A stretch of DNA of 64,000 nt from assembly GCA_003131315.1 (NCBI GenBank), contig PKUV01000154.1:67582-131581 (forward strand), in the 5' to 3' direction. Source of the DNA: Acidobacteriaceae bacterium. GTDB taxonomy: Bacteria > Acidobacteriota > Terriglobia > Terriglobales > Acidobacteriaceae. The notes beneath the pieces were generated by a model. It ran no database searches. It was not told where the DNA came from and was given only the letters and a program-made list of their open reading frames with translations. Positions 10,673 to 19,513 of this stretch are shown in pieces. The translations under genes and the position numbers were made by a program. Position 1 is the first letter of the stretch, and every line of letters starts with the position of its first letter.

Positions 10673-10759
10673 CATCGTCGACGGACGACAAAGTAATGGG
10701 CGGGGGCTAGGGAGTTCGCGAAAACGAAAACGCGCGTAGTCACAAGAGAGGAAGTTACG

Positions 10760-11461
10760 ATGGCAAAGCGTCTGTTTATAGCAGCTCTGGTGTTTGTTCT
10801 GAGTGGCGTTTGCTGGGGACAAGAGCGAGGCGGCGGCGATGCAGATGTGGCGGTACCATTGATAATGAATGTTCTACGCAAAGCTAAGGTTTCGGGATCG
10901 CTGGAATACTGGGGCAATTGCAGCAATATGCGCCAGTTCCCCGATTTTCCTAAGCTCAAAGCTCCTCGGAACGACGTTGGGGCGCCGGTTGAAACGTTGC
11001 GTGAAATGTTCGCAGACGACCCGAAGATGCAGGTCACACAAGAACCAGGCGGCATGATTCGCATGGTGGAAACCGACGTTCCTCAAGACCTTCTGGATCT
11101 GACGATCAAACACATCTCATTCGGCGTCGAGTACGAGAAAACGAATCCGCACACTTTTGACAACCCAGGCAGTACGCTTTGGTTTATTTTGGCCGCGCCC
11201 GAGGTGAAGGCGTTCATGAAAGCCGCAGATATCGGCCTACCCTACGATTCCTTGGGACTCTCAATGGAATTTTCGCCACGCTCGCAACGCATCTCGGGAG
11301 ATCTTCACGAAGTGAATCTCTCGCAAGCGCTAGATTATATGCTTAAGACCTTCCCAGGCCTTTGGACTTATGAGAACTGCCCAAGCCAGAAGAGAAAACG
11401 GGTCGTCTTCTTTGCGGTTTATTCTAGTGGTGATCCGGCCGCTAAGACAAGACAGCACTAA
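10760..11461 (+). CDS. Small secreted protein of unknown function downstream of the YD-repeat gene
   Basis: Clear signal peptide MAKRLFIAALVFVLSGVCWGQ; begins 88 bp after the YD gene; same strand. Confidence 0.65.
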   Translation: MAKRLFIAALVFVLSGVCWGQERGGGDADVAVPLIMNVLRKAKVSGSLEYWGNCSNMRQFPDFPKLKAPRNDVGAPVETLREMFADDPKMQVTQEPGGMIRMVETDVPQDLLDLTIKHISFGVEYEKTNPHTFDNPGSTLWFILAAPEVKAFMKAADIGLPYDSLGLSMEFSPRSQRISGDLHEVNLSQALDYMLKTFPGLWTYENCPSQKRKRVVFFAVYSSGDPAAKTRQH

Positions 11462-11791
11462 CTGGCGGGAGATCGAGTTCGACATCGGTAATCAAACCTT
11501 GTAGCGTTCAGGGTTCGAGCCCTCGCAGTTTCCGCAAGACCGAATGGCTCTGCACGCGAGCCCCGAGAATATCCGTGTGCGAAAGCCCACCCTGTAATTG
11601 TTCGATTCGTCTCTGCCGATTCTGTACCAGTTTTTGCCTCGCACTCATGAGTTTCTCCCGGAAGGAGCGATAGAACGACAGCCGAGCTGAAACGAAAACC
11701 TGCAATCCGTTTGTCTTTCTACCAATGCTTTCCATGCACTTAGGTGCCATCCGTGGTCCTGCATGTTGTTGAATTTACGTTTTCCCGTGGA

Positions 11792-11815
11792 TTCGACTCA
11801 CACACGCTTCCGCCA
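11792..11815 (+). repeat. att-like 24-bp direct repeat, copy 2 (orphan tRNA-Sec 3' end)
   Basis: TTCGACTCACACACGCTTCCGCCA, identical to 2651..2674, with no tRNA body upstream. Confidence 0.9.
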
Positions 11816-11839
11816 CTTGTCATCCAAGGAGCAAGCGAC

Positions 11840-12367
11840 ATGAAGACCTCATCACTGCTACTCCTGTTCATCGCGCTTTGGATCGTCATGGTTCCAGTCC
11901 GCTCGGGCGCGCAGGCCGCCGAGTGGCACGACGATCTGGTCGATCGCATGACTGGCGTCTGGAAGTTGGAGGGCCAGGTCATGGGCCGCGACGCGCACCA
12001 CGAAGTCCATGCCGAGTGGGTTCTCAACCATCAGTTCCTTCGCATCCACGAAAAAACGGATGCGGGCGCGCCCGGCTCCGAGCACCGGTACGAGGCGGCC
12101 TGGTTTCTCGGCTACGATCCGGTGAGCGAGCGCTACGTGCTGCATCTGCTCGACGTGTTCGGAGCGCGCTTCTCAGAAACGGTCGGCTACGGCACGCGCG
12201 ACGGTAACGCAATCCGCTTTGTCTTTGAATATCCCGACGGCCCGTTCCACACCACCTATCGCTGGTCACCGGAAAAAGACACCTGGCAATGGCTGATGGA
12301 GCAGAAAAACAAAGACGGCAAGTGGACGAATTTCGCCGACCTCAAGCTCACACGGCTGTCGCGTTAG
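11840..12367 (+). CDS. Secreted DUF1579-like / lipocalin-like hypothetical protein
   Basis: Signal peptide; LVDRMTGVWKLEGQVMGRDAHHEVHAEWVLNHQFLRIHE pattern; start reassigned to MKTSS (11840). Confidence 0.65.
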   Translation: MKTSSLLLLFIALWIVMVPVRSGAQAAEWHDDLVDRMTGVWKLEGQVMGRDAHHEVHAEWVLNHQFLRIHEKTDAGAPGSEHRYEAAWFLGYDPVSERYVLHLLDVFGARFSETVGYGTRDGNAIRFVFEYPDGPFHTTYRWSPEKDTWQWLMEQKNKDGKWTNFADLKLTRLSR

Positions 12368-12471
12368 GTGGGGAGTGGGGAGCAGCGAAAATCGGCATGC
12401 ACTGATGGGCGAGTGATTGTGGCCGGTTTTTCCGATCGGGCGGGGTCGCCCGTCGCCACACGAGCTTCAGC

Positions 12472-12513
12472 AAAAAAAAGCAGTGGGACGCGCGGTTTGC
12501 GCGTCTCACTGCT
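12472..12513 (-). terminator. Rho-independent terminator for the FecR-domain gene
   Basis: Minus strand reads AGCAGTGAGACGCGC-AAACC-GCGCGTCCCACTGCT followed by T8. Confidence 0.8.
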
Positions 12514-12568
12514 GGGGTAGAGTGTTGCTATGCTGCGTTGCTACGCTGGGAAAGAATCCAGCGCAGTG

Positions 12569-14791
12569 TTACCTTCCATGTCTGCCGCCACCGCTACTCC
12601 CGTGCGACGATCCACCGCCACCGTGCGACGATCCGCCACCGCCGTGCGACGATCCGCCGCTCGGCGCCGAATGGCCACCGCTGGGAGCAGAACGTCCGCC
12701 GCCGCCGTAACTCGGGGCCGGGCGTCCGCCGCCGCCGCTGTAGCCGCCGCGATTGCCGCCATAAGAGCCGCCGCCATAAGCACCTCCGCCGGAAGAGCGC
12801 GGAGTGACGATGGGCTGCCTCATATTGAGTGGCGGACGAGAAGATCCGCTGTATCCACGGCCCTCTGAACTATAGCCACGACTTTCTGAACCCGAACTGC
12901 GGGGAGAGCCGTACGAACCGCGGTCTCCTGTGCGGCCCATCGATGGGCCGCCGGACGACTGACCACCCCTGTTTAACCCAGAAGATGAGCGCGGCGCCAT
13001 CGGCGAAAATCTCTGCCAGCCGCCACTGTTGCTGCTGCCACTTCCGCGAGCGGTTGTCGAGCCACCCGAATTGCCTCGCGTTCCCGAACTTTGGTTGAAG
13101 CGCTGGAACCCGCCGTTCGAATTGGTGTTCGAACTGCTATTTCCGGGCCTCGCAACTTCGCGGCTGTTTCCAGTGGACCTGCCATTCGGCGCCGTTGCAG
13201 TGTTACCTCGGGCTGAGAAGAAGTGCTGATTCTGCGACATGTTCCGAGTCGTTGAGGCAGCCGCCGGGCGTCCGCTGGCCGAGAAGCTTCCGCGGCTCGG
13301 ATTCACGGGCAGTTTGCCGGTGGTGAAACGCGCATTCTGGAATGCCGCGTGACTCATCGGCTGAGCGTTCATATGGCCTTTGCCGAACTCGTTGGCCGAG
13401 ACGGTCGTCCCGCCGCGGAAGTTCGCGTCATGCATCGCCAGGTTCACGTTCGAAAATCGCGTGCCGCCGTGCAGCGGAGCAAAGCCGCCGCGGTTGTAAG
13501 CGCCGATACCGGCAACGCCGAAGCGCCCGCCATACCGCCCATACCAGGGATGGAAACGGTCACACGGTCCAAGGGGAAGCCAGCCGATCGAGCCCCAGCC
13601 GCCACCGAAGCCAAATCCGAAACCACCGCCGAAGAACGAAACATAAGCCGGCGCCCATATCGGGCGGTAATAGGGATATCCGTAGGCCGGACCGGGCCAC
13701 CAGGCCCACGATCCGTCGTCCATCATCCAGCGACCGTAGTGATACGGCGCCCAGCCCCAGGGATCATACGAAACCCAAGTCGATCCCCAATAAGGCTCAT
13801 CCACCCAGCGGCCGTCGCGATACGGAGCCCAGCCGGCTTCCACGTTTGGACGCCACACTTGACCGTAATCCGGAACCTCGCTCCAGGTGCCGTGGCCGTC
13901 GAGATCTTCGGCTCCCACGTAGTAGTCGTTGGTGTGTCGCCGCGATACCGCATTGCGGATGACGTTGTCGCGATCGGTGTTCCACTGGTCCCAGTCATCC
14001 CGTGCAGGTGCTTCGCCGATCTTGTATTGTGCCTGATCGCCGGCGCCCTGCACGGTAATGAACTGGCCCTCCCCAACTCGCGTGCCGCCTTGCGGAGTCG
14101 TAATTTCCACTTCGCCTCTGCGGACCAGCACTTCGGTGTGATCGTCGGCAGTCACCAGAACTCGAAAGCTGGATTCGCGGCGACCGGTGCGAATGGCAAC
14201 GTTGGGCGTATCGATTTCGGCGTCTGCATCGCTGTTCTTGAATACGGAGTAGTTCGCCATGCCGCGTCCAAGTTGAATCTGGATTTGCGAGCGCGTGAGC
14301 GAGGTGACGTTGGCCTGCGAATGCTCAGCGAGGCGGAGCATGTTGGCATAGTCGAGCTGAACTTCGGTGCGCGCTTTGTCGCCGGTCGAAACACGGTCAC
14401 CCGCGAGGACGGGAGCATTGATCGCAGCCGCGGACCAGCCGTTGGAGTCGCCACGCTGCGTGGAGACGTCGCCATGAATCAGACTGATGCGCGCCACGCC
14501 GGCGTTTGTTTCAGACGGCGCGCTGGAACTCTGGTTGCCGGGGTATTGGTCGTTGGAGCCTGGTTCCATCGGGCCCTGATTCATCGAACCTTGACTCGTC
14601 GAACCTTGGTCCATCGAATCCTGGTCCATGGAACCCTGGTCGTTGGGACCCTGCATCGGCGCTTGGATGCCCGCCGACGGTTTCGAATATTGATCCGGCG
14701 TCTGGTCGTCCGGGTTCTGCGCGCTGACCGCGCCTGGAATCGCGATCGTCAATCCCAGTCCTAAGATTGCTGCTATTAATTTGAACTTCAT
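12569..14791 (-). CDS. FecR-domain / DUF6600-like protein with Gly/Ser-rich C-terminus
   Basis: Signal peptide, FecR-like VSTGDKARTEVQLDYANMLRLAEHSQANV, WxPYxxGRWV/DPWGWAPYHYGRW repeats, low-complexity GGGGSSHGGGG tail. Confidence 0.8.
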   Translation of the reverse strand: MKFKLIAAILGLGLTIAIPGAVSAQNPDDQTPDQYSKPSAGIQAPMQGPNDQGSMDQDSMDQGSTSQGSMNQGPMEPGSNDQYPGNQSSSAPSETNAGVARISLIHGDVSTQRGDSNGWSAAAINAPVLAGDRVSTGDKARTEVQLDYANMLRLAEHSQANVTSLTRSQIQIQLGRGMANYSVFKNSDADAEIDTPNVAIRTGRRESSFRVLVTADDHTEVLVRRGEVEITTPQGGTRVGEGQFITVQGAGDQAQYKIGEAPARDDWDQWNTDRDNVIRNAVSRRHTNDYYVGAEDLDGHGTWSEVPDYGQVWRPNVEAGWAPYRDGRWVDEPYWGSTWVSYDPWGWAPYHYGRWMMDDGSWAWWPGPAYGYPYYRPIWAPAYVSFFGGGFGFGFGGGWGSIGWLPLGPCDRFHPWYGRYGGRFGVAGIGAYNRGGFAPLHGGTRFSNVNLAMHDANFRGGTTVSANEFGKGHMNAQPMSHAAFQNARFTTGKLPVNPSRGSFSASGRPAAASTTRNMSQNQHFFSARGNTATAPNGRSTGNSREVARPGNSSSNTNSNGGFQRFNQSSGTRGNSGGSTTARGSGSSNSGGWQRFSPMAPRSSSGLNRGGQSSGGPSMGRTGDRGSYGSPRSSGSESRGYSSEGRGYSGSSRPPLNMRQPIVTPRSSGGGAYGGGSYGGNRGGYSGGGGRPAPSYGGGGRSAPSGGHSAPSGGSSHGGGGSSHGGGGSSHGSSGGGRHGR
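14548..14654. repeat. In-frame 15-bp tandem repeats encoding [D/G/S]QGSM-type pentapeptides
   Basis: Protein reads MQGPNDQGSMDQDSMDQGSTSQGSMNQGPMEPGSNDQ. Confidence 0.8.
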
Positions 14792-15040
14792 AGATACCTC
14801 CACCTTGCTCGGGAAAAGAGTTCTGCTTGAAAGAATGCAGGCTGAGTGCCAATGTCGAGCGACCCGCGCAATTTCTTTAATTGCATTGTTTTTAGCAAGT
14901 TAAGAGAGGCAGTGCAACTTGGACAAGCGGCGATTCGCGGGACTCCGGTGGCCCGGTTCCACCAGGGTGGTGGTTTTCGGCCAGGGGCGGTTATTCTAAG
15001 CTGGCGGCGCGTGGGCGGAAACTTGCTGCTTCACGCCGGG

Positions 15041-15445
15041 TCAATCTGTAGGGGCGCAGGAGGTCCAACGCCCCGTACCACACTTGATCTTTATTTCCTT
15101 ACTAAAGAACCCATCCTCGTACTCAAGACACATTTTGGGATTGGTGTTTGCCACGCACGAATAGCACCCTTTGCTCGTATCCTTGCGCTGCGATCCTAGT
15201 GGGCACCCTCGATTGGCGGCAAGGGCGCTCTCATATTTGAGGCAAGCTGACCGTGGTTTAATGATCGAAATTCCAGTGGAGACCCGGGAACCGCAGGGTA
15301 TCGGAACTTGGCAGTCGTCCTGCCAACACATGGGTGCGCAGGAGTCGCCAACCAAGCCTTGCCCTTTAGGGCACTGCGTTTGTGTCTGCCCCAACAAGAG
15401 GCCAGTGGACAGGATGGCTATCAGCAACGCTCTTAGGCATGTCAT
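15041..15445 (-). CDS. Cys-rich small secreted hypothetical protein
   Basis: MTCLRALLIAILSTGLLLGQ signal peptide followed by multiple cysteines. Confidence 0.6.
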   Translation of the reverse strand: MTCLRALLIAILSTGLLLGQTQTQCPKGQGLVGDSCAPMCWQDDCQVPIPCGSRVSTGISIIKPRSACLKYESALAANRGCPLGSQRKDTSKGCYSCVANTNPKMCLEYEDGFFSKEIKIKCGTGRWTSCAPTD

Positions 15446-15541
15446 GGCTTTTCGTTTTCCTTGTTGGTTCAAAGGTAGCAACAAAGCACTTGAGCGGGAA
15501 ATATTCAGCATCCAGGTTTCAGATCGGGCCATTGCTGCCTG

Positions 15542-15961
15542 TCATTTTCCGTTGTCTTTTCCAGGAGAGACTAAAGTCACCAACCCTGATCCAAGCATGG
15601 CGTGCATGAGCGCGACTTGCGCAGGCTTGTTTTCCTCTTCCGGGTGATTATCCAGGTAGAGGGAAAAGACTTTTGCCATTTGAATGGGTGTCACGCCATC
15701 CTCGAAGGTGACGGTTTGCAGGAGGCCTTTGTCATCGGAAACCAGCGTACCCTCCACCCCCATTTGCCAGCCGCCCAGATACCCCGCGCACTTACCCGCC
15801 TGGTAAGATTGAAATGGCGTTTGCTGGGGTATAGGGACTTGGAAGTTGGCGATCCATGCGCTACAGGGAACCTTCAGATCAGCAGCGGTCGTCTTAGCAA
15901 TTGCGATCCCTTGCAGTGTGAGCAAGAGTAACAATGGAGCAAACCTCACGTACGTTTTCAT
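15542..15961 (-). CDS. Rap1a/Tai-like immunity-family protein
   Basis: Signal peptide; CAGYLGGW...GVTPIQMAKVFSLYLDNHPEEENKPAQVALMHAM matches the Rap1a family pattern. Confidence 0.6.
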   Translation of the reverse strand: MKTYVRFAPLLLLLTLQGIAIAKTTAADLKVPCSAWIANFQVPIPQQTPFQSYQAGKCAGYLGGWQMGVEGTLVSDDKGLLQTVTFEDGVTPIQMAKVFSLYLDNHPEEENKPAQVALMHAMLGSGLVTLVSPGKDNGK

Positions 15962-16010
15962 TTTCTTCTCCTTGGTACCTGCCGATCCGTTATGCAGACG
16001 CCGCCCGTGC

Positions 16011-16529
16011 CTATGCTTTCTTGGTGACGGTGAAGCTACGCGTCAGCCGCCTGACGCCGAGGATGAGGCCGAACAGCAACAGCGAACCTCCCACGCCGAT
16101 GCCACCGCCCTGCTGCAAGCCCTTGGTATGCGCGGCACCCTGCGCTTGGAGCAGAGCGGTTGCGTCGTCGGATTTCGCCTGAAGTGCAGCGGTTGCCTCG
16201 GCTTGTATCTGGTCGCTTAGCTTCTTGATCTGACCCTGCTGGTCGGTAACCAGCGTGTTGAGGTCGGCGATCTGCTGTTGCAGCGGAGCTGTGGCCTGTG
16301 AGGACGCTAGTTCCTTCTGGCGATTGACGTACAGTTGTAACTCCTCACGAGTCCGCTGCTGCACAGCCTGGTTGTAGTTTCTCCATAAATCGGCGCACGA
16401 ACCGATCTTGAATATGAGCGTGCAGGTCGGCTTCGGCGGAACCTGGGTGAGTTGAACTGGCGCACTGCCGCTTTGAGCCACGGCACAGGCGGTGAACAGC
16501 AGCACAACGGCGAGTATCAGTCGGTTCAC
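16011..16529 (-). CDS. Secreted/periplasmic coiled-coil protein with C-terminal TM segment
   Basis: Signal peptide, Q/A-rich heptad region, GGGIGVGGSLLLFGLILGVRRL near the C-terminus. Confidence 0.6.
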   Translation of the reverse strand: MNRLILAVVLLFTACAVAQSGSAPVQLTQVPPKPTCTLIFKIGSCADLWRNYNQAVQQRTREELQLYVNRQKELASSQATAPLQQQIADLNTLVTDQQGQIKKLSDQIQAEATAALQAKSDDATALLQAQGAAHTKGLQQGGGIGVGGSLLLFGLILGVRRLTRSFTVTKKA

Positions 16530-16550
16530 GATAGCTCTTTTCTTCTATTG

Positions 16551-16994
16551 TTATTTGTGCTCCACGTACTCCTTGAGATGCTTTGCGACTGCTTCGGCCA
16601 TGGACTGCTGGTTCTTACTGCCAGCCTTTTGCTTGTTAACGGAGTAGGCCCACATCACCTTGGTTGAACTCGTCTCGATGAGCTGCACAGAGACGTTGCC
16701 CTTGTCCTCAATCCCGGCACAATAGGCGAAGAGACATCGCGCAATCTTCCCACCCGTGGATTCCGTTTTGATCTCGACCGGCGCAGCCCTAAGAATATAG
16801 GTCGCCTTGGCCTGGTCAGCAACTACATCAACCGGGACGTTCTTCTTTGAGATCGCGGCAGCGACGTAGGTATCAAACCCATCCTTGGCTTCGATGTAGA
16901 CCGCAGGCCGAACAAGCTGAGCTAGACTGGCAACTGAGCACAGCAACAGGATAACCACCACTCCGATTTTCTTCATTTGGCTTTCGCCCTCCAT
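16551..16994 (-). CDS. Secreted hypothetical protein
   Basis: MKKIGVVVILLLCSVASLAQ signal peptide; coherent 147-aa ORF. Confidence 0.6.
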   Translation of the reverse strand: MEGESQMKKIGVVVILLLCSVASLAQLVRPAVYIEAKDGFDTYVAAAISKKNVPVDVVADQAKATYILRAAPVEIKTESTGGKIARCLFAYCAGIEDKGNVSVQLIETSSTKVMWAYSVNKQKAGSKNQQSMAEAVAKHLKEYVEHK

Positions 16995-17081
16995 TAGCGG
17001 ACGATGTTACAACGGCCCGAAGGTGCCGGGTAGGTCACGAACGTAACGACGCTGGGCTTGTGGTGACCACATAGAATGTCG

Positions 17082-17396
17082 CTATTGTTCTGGTTCCGGT
17101 AGGATCTCTTTGGAAGCAAAGTAACCGCCCCTCGTAGCACTTGTCCAAACCCACACCTGCCCGGTTTTCTTGTCGATGATGGCGCTTGTGGGGGTTGAGC
17201 CATCGTGGAGATCGTGTAGCTCGTAGCGATCAACAGCCGACTCCGCCTTCTTTTCCGTCGAAAGTGGAACTGGCGGGTGGCCCACCCATGATTGACAATT
17301 GCTAATACCATTTTCACCGGGGGGCACCCCAGGTCTCGCGGTTTTCCAGACCTGGGAGCTCATGGTGGCGGCGCCACTTTTGAGGGTTACGAGCAT
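17082..17396 (-). CDS. Hypothetical protein; only the C-terminal half looks convincingly coding
   Basis: ELHDLHDGSTPTSAIIDKKTGQVWVWTSATRGGYFASKEILPEPEQ. Confidence 0.35.
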   Translation of the reverse strand: MLVTLKSGAATMSSQVWKTARPGVPPGENGISNCQSWVGHPPVPLSTEKKAESAVDRYELHDLHDGSTPTSAIIDKKTGQVWVWTSATRGGYFASKEILPEPEQ

Positions 17397-17429
17397 GCGC
17401 CGGGCCCGAGAAATTCGATGCGAGCGGCC

Positions 17430-17825
17430 TCAGCGGTTTGGTAAGACTGTCACCTGGCGGGCCTTGAGCAGGTGTTCATCGGCGGTGACCAGAGTCAGAT
17501 CGAACACGCGCGCCGTGGCCACGAGAAATCGATCGGCAGGGTCGCGATGCGGGAGCTCCACGCGGGCCGTTTCTTGCGCGACTTGGTAAGTGATCGGAGC
17601 TTCCCGCACGGGAACCGCGTCCAGCGCATTTGCGATCCACGCCTGAGGATTCGGATGCAAAGTCAGTCTGTTTTTCTGGCAAAGAGTCAGCACCTCCCAC
17701 AACGAGATGGGGGAAAGCCACAACTCGTTCTTGGGATTCTCCAGTGCGGCCGTCAGGCGGGCGGAAAGACGCGCTCCATCCAGAGCGCTCCACACCCAAA
17801 TGTGAGTATCGAGTAGCAGCTTCAT
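17430..17825 (-). CDS. PIN-domain toxin, VapC-like
   Basis: MKLLLDTHIWVWSALDG...SPISLWEVLTLCQKNRL...DPADRFLVATARVFDLTLVTADEHL; 4-bp overlap with the antitoxin. Confidence 0.9.
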   Translation of the reverse strand: MKLLLDTHIWVWSALDGARLSARLTAALENPKNELWLSPISLWEVLTLCQKNRLTLHPNPQAWIANALDAVPVREAPITYQVAQETARVELPHRDPADRFLVATARVFDLTLVTADEHLLKARQVTVLPNR

Positions 17826-18064
17826 CCGCGCAGCGCTTCCCAATCGTCTTCTTCGCTGGCGGGAGAAACGATGTCGCCGTTGATTTGACCCGTTCCCGCC
17901 AGGGAACCTACCCAACGCTTCCGCTTCCCGGACGCGTGCGGAGGAACGACCTCGGCCACCGGCTCGCCAAAACGCGTCACCAGAACCGTCTTCCCGGTCT
18001 TGCGGACGTTCTCCAGCACGGCCAGGCAGGTGGCCTTGAATTTAGAAATCGCGATTTCTTCCAT
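17822..18064 (-). CDS. Phd/VapB-like antitoxin
   Basis: ISKFKATCLAVLENVRKTGKTVLVTRFGEPVAEVVPP (Phd/YefM pattern), upstream of the PIN toxin. Confidence 0.88.
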   Translation of the reverse strand: MEEIAISKFKATCLAVLENVRKTGKTVLVTRFGEPVAEVVPPHASGKRKRWVGSLAGTGQINGDIVSPASEEDDWEALRG

Positions 18065-18142
18065 AATCAGTCTCTCTTAGAGAGTACTATGGTCAAAGAC
18101 CATGGTCAATCTGATCTTTTGATGACCCGATGACCCGATCTG

Positions 18143-19513
18143 CTACTCCCCATCGTTGTCATCAATTCCAATCTTCGACAAGCGATACCGCAGCGCATTC
18201 CGCGAGAGCCCAAGCAGACGCGCGGCTTGCGATTTGTTGCCGCCAGCGCGCTTCAAAGCTTCGCGGATCATTTCGTCTTCCCACTGGTCAATCGTCATGC
18301 CGTCGGGGAGGAAGCGATCGGACGCGGCGCCGGTGCGATTGCGTGGGGAGTCGAGTTGCATGTCGCCGATTTCCAACTGGTTGCTCGAGGTGAGCGCGCT
18401 GGCGCGTTCGATGACGTTCTGCAGTTCACGCACATTGCCCGGCCAATAATGACCGGCGAGAAGCTGCATGGCGGCGGGCGAAATGCCGGTGATGGTTTCC
18501 GATCTCCCGGAATCCTTGGCGAAGCGCGCGAGGAACAGGTTCGCCAGGCCGGGAATATCTTCTTTGTGTTCGCGCAAGGGCGGGATATCGATCGGGACCA
18601 CGTTGAGCCGGTAGTAGAGGTCTTCGCGAAACGTTCCGTCTTCGAGCGCGGCGCGCAGGTCGCGGTTGGTGGCAGCGACAAGGCGAACGTCGACTTTGAT
18701 GGTGCGCGTGCCGCCCAGGCGCTCGAACTCGCGCTCCTGCAGCACGCGGAGAAGTTTGACCTGGATGGCGGGCGGCACATCTCCGATTTCATCGAGGAAG
18801 AGCGTGCCTTTGTCGGCGAGTTCGAATTTGCCCGGCTTGCTGGTGGCAGCTCCGGTGAAGGCTCCTCTTTCGTAGCCGAAGAGTTCGCTTTCCAACAGAT
18901 TTTCGGGGATGGCGGTGCTGTTGATCTTGATAAAGGGACCGGAAGCGCGGCGCGATTTTTCGTGGATGGCGCGAGCGATGAGGTCTTTGCCAACACCGCT
19001 TTCGCCGCCCAAGAGAACCGTGGAGTTGGTGGGGGCAACGCGTTCGACGGTGGCCAGCACTTCCTGCATTTTGGGGCTGACCGCGACGATGTTGGGGTGG
19101 CTGTACTTCTGTCCGAGGGCTTCGCGAAGCGACCGATTCTCCTCGCGCAGGCGGGAGTTATCGAGCTCCTTGTGCACCACCATCCGCATTTCGGCGAGGG
19201 AGAATGGCTTGAGGACATAGTCGCTGGCGCCGGCCTTCATCGCCTCGACTGCGGTTTCGACGGAGCCGAACGCGGTCATGACGACGACGGGCAACGCGGG
19301 ATTTTGCTGCTTGGCCGTTTGAAGAAATTCGAGCCCGTTGATGCCGGGGAGTTTGAGATCGGTGAGGACGAGGTGAACGGGTTCGGAGGCGAGCAGCTTC
19401 AAACCAGTTTCGGCGTCGCCGGCTGAGAGCGTTTTGAAGCCGTCGTCGCCGAGGTTCAGCTCGAGCAGACGGCGCATCTTGGCTTCGTCTTCGATGATGA
19501 GGATGGTCGGCAT
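18143..19513 (-). CDS. Sigma-54-dependent NtrC-family response regulator
   Basis: REC domain, GESGVGKD Walker A, ELFGYERGAFTGA, LFLDEIGD, C-terminal Fis-type HTH (GGNKSQAARLLGLSRNALRYRLSK). Confidence 0.95.
   Translation of the reverse strand: MPTILIIEDEAKMRRLLELNLGDDGFKTLSAGDAETGLKLLASEPVHLVLTDLKLPGINGLEFLQTAKQQNPALPVVVMTAFGSVETAVEAMKAGASDYVLKPFSLAEMRMVVHKELDNSRLREENRSLREALGQKYSHPNIVAVSPKMQEVLATVERVAPTNSTVLLGGESGVGKDLIARAIHEKSRRASGPFIKINSTAIPENLLESELFGYERGAFTGAATSKPGKFELADKGTLFLDEIGDVPPAIQVKLLRVLQEREFERLGGTRTIKVDVRLVAATNRDLRAALEDGTFREDLYYRLNVVPIDIPPLREHKEDIPGLANLFLARFAKDSGRSETITGISPAAMQLLAGHYWPGNVRELQNVIERASALTSSNQLEIGDMQLDSPRNRTGAASDRFLPDGMTIDQWEDEMIREALKRAGGNKSQAARLLGLSRNALRYRLSKIGIDDNDGE

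Larger units (their letters stand above)
2675..11815. mobile_element. tRNA-Sec-integrated genomic island (~9.1 kb)
   Basis: Tyrosine integrase next to tRNA-Sec, excisionase-like HTH, duplicated 24-bp tRNA 3' end at the far boundary, cargo distinct in character from the flanking backbone. Confidence 0.87.

Noticed and set aside
11508-11540. tRNA T-arm-like sequence CAGGGTTCGAGCCCTCG near the island end
   Set aside because: Only a T-arm-like 17-mer, no acceptor or anticodon arms; likely chance or too short to call.
13349-14764. 471-aa ORF antisense to the FecR-domain gene
   Set aside because: Shadow frame; the minus strand has signal peptide, FecR motifs and a downstream terminator.
18227-19426. 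Long plus-strand ORF antisense to the NtrC-type regulator (399 aa)
   Set aside because: Composition is that of a GC-rich antisense shadow of a gene with clear REC/AAA/HTH motifs; no domain seen.
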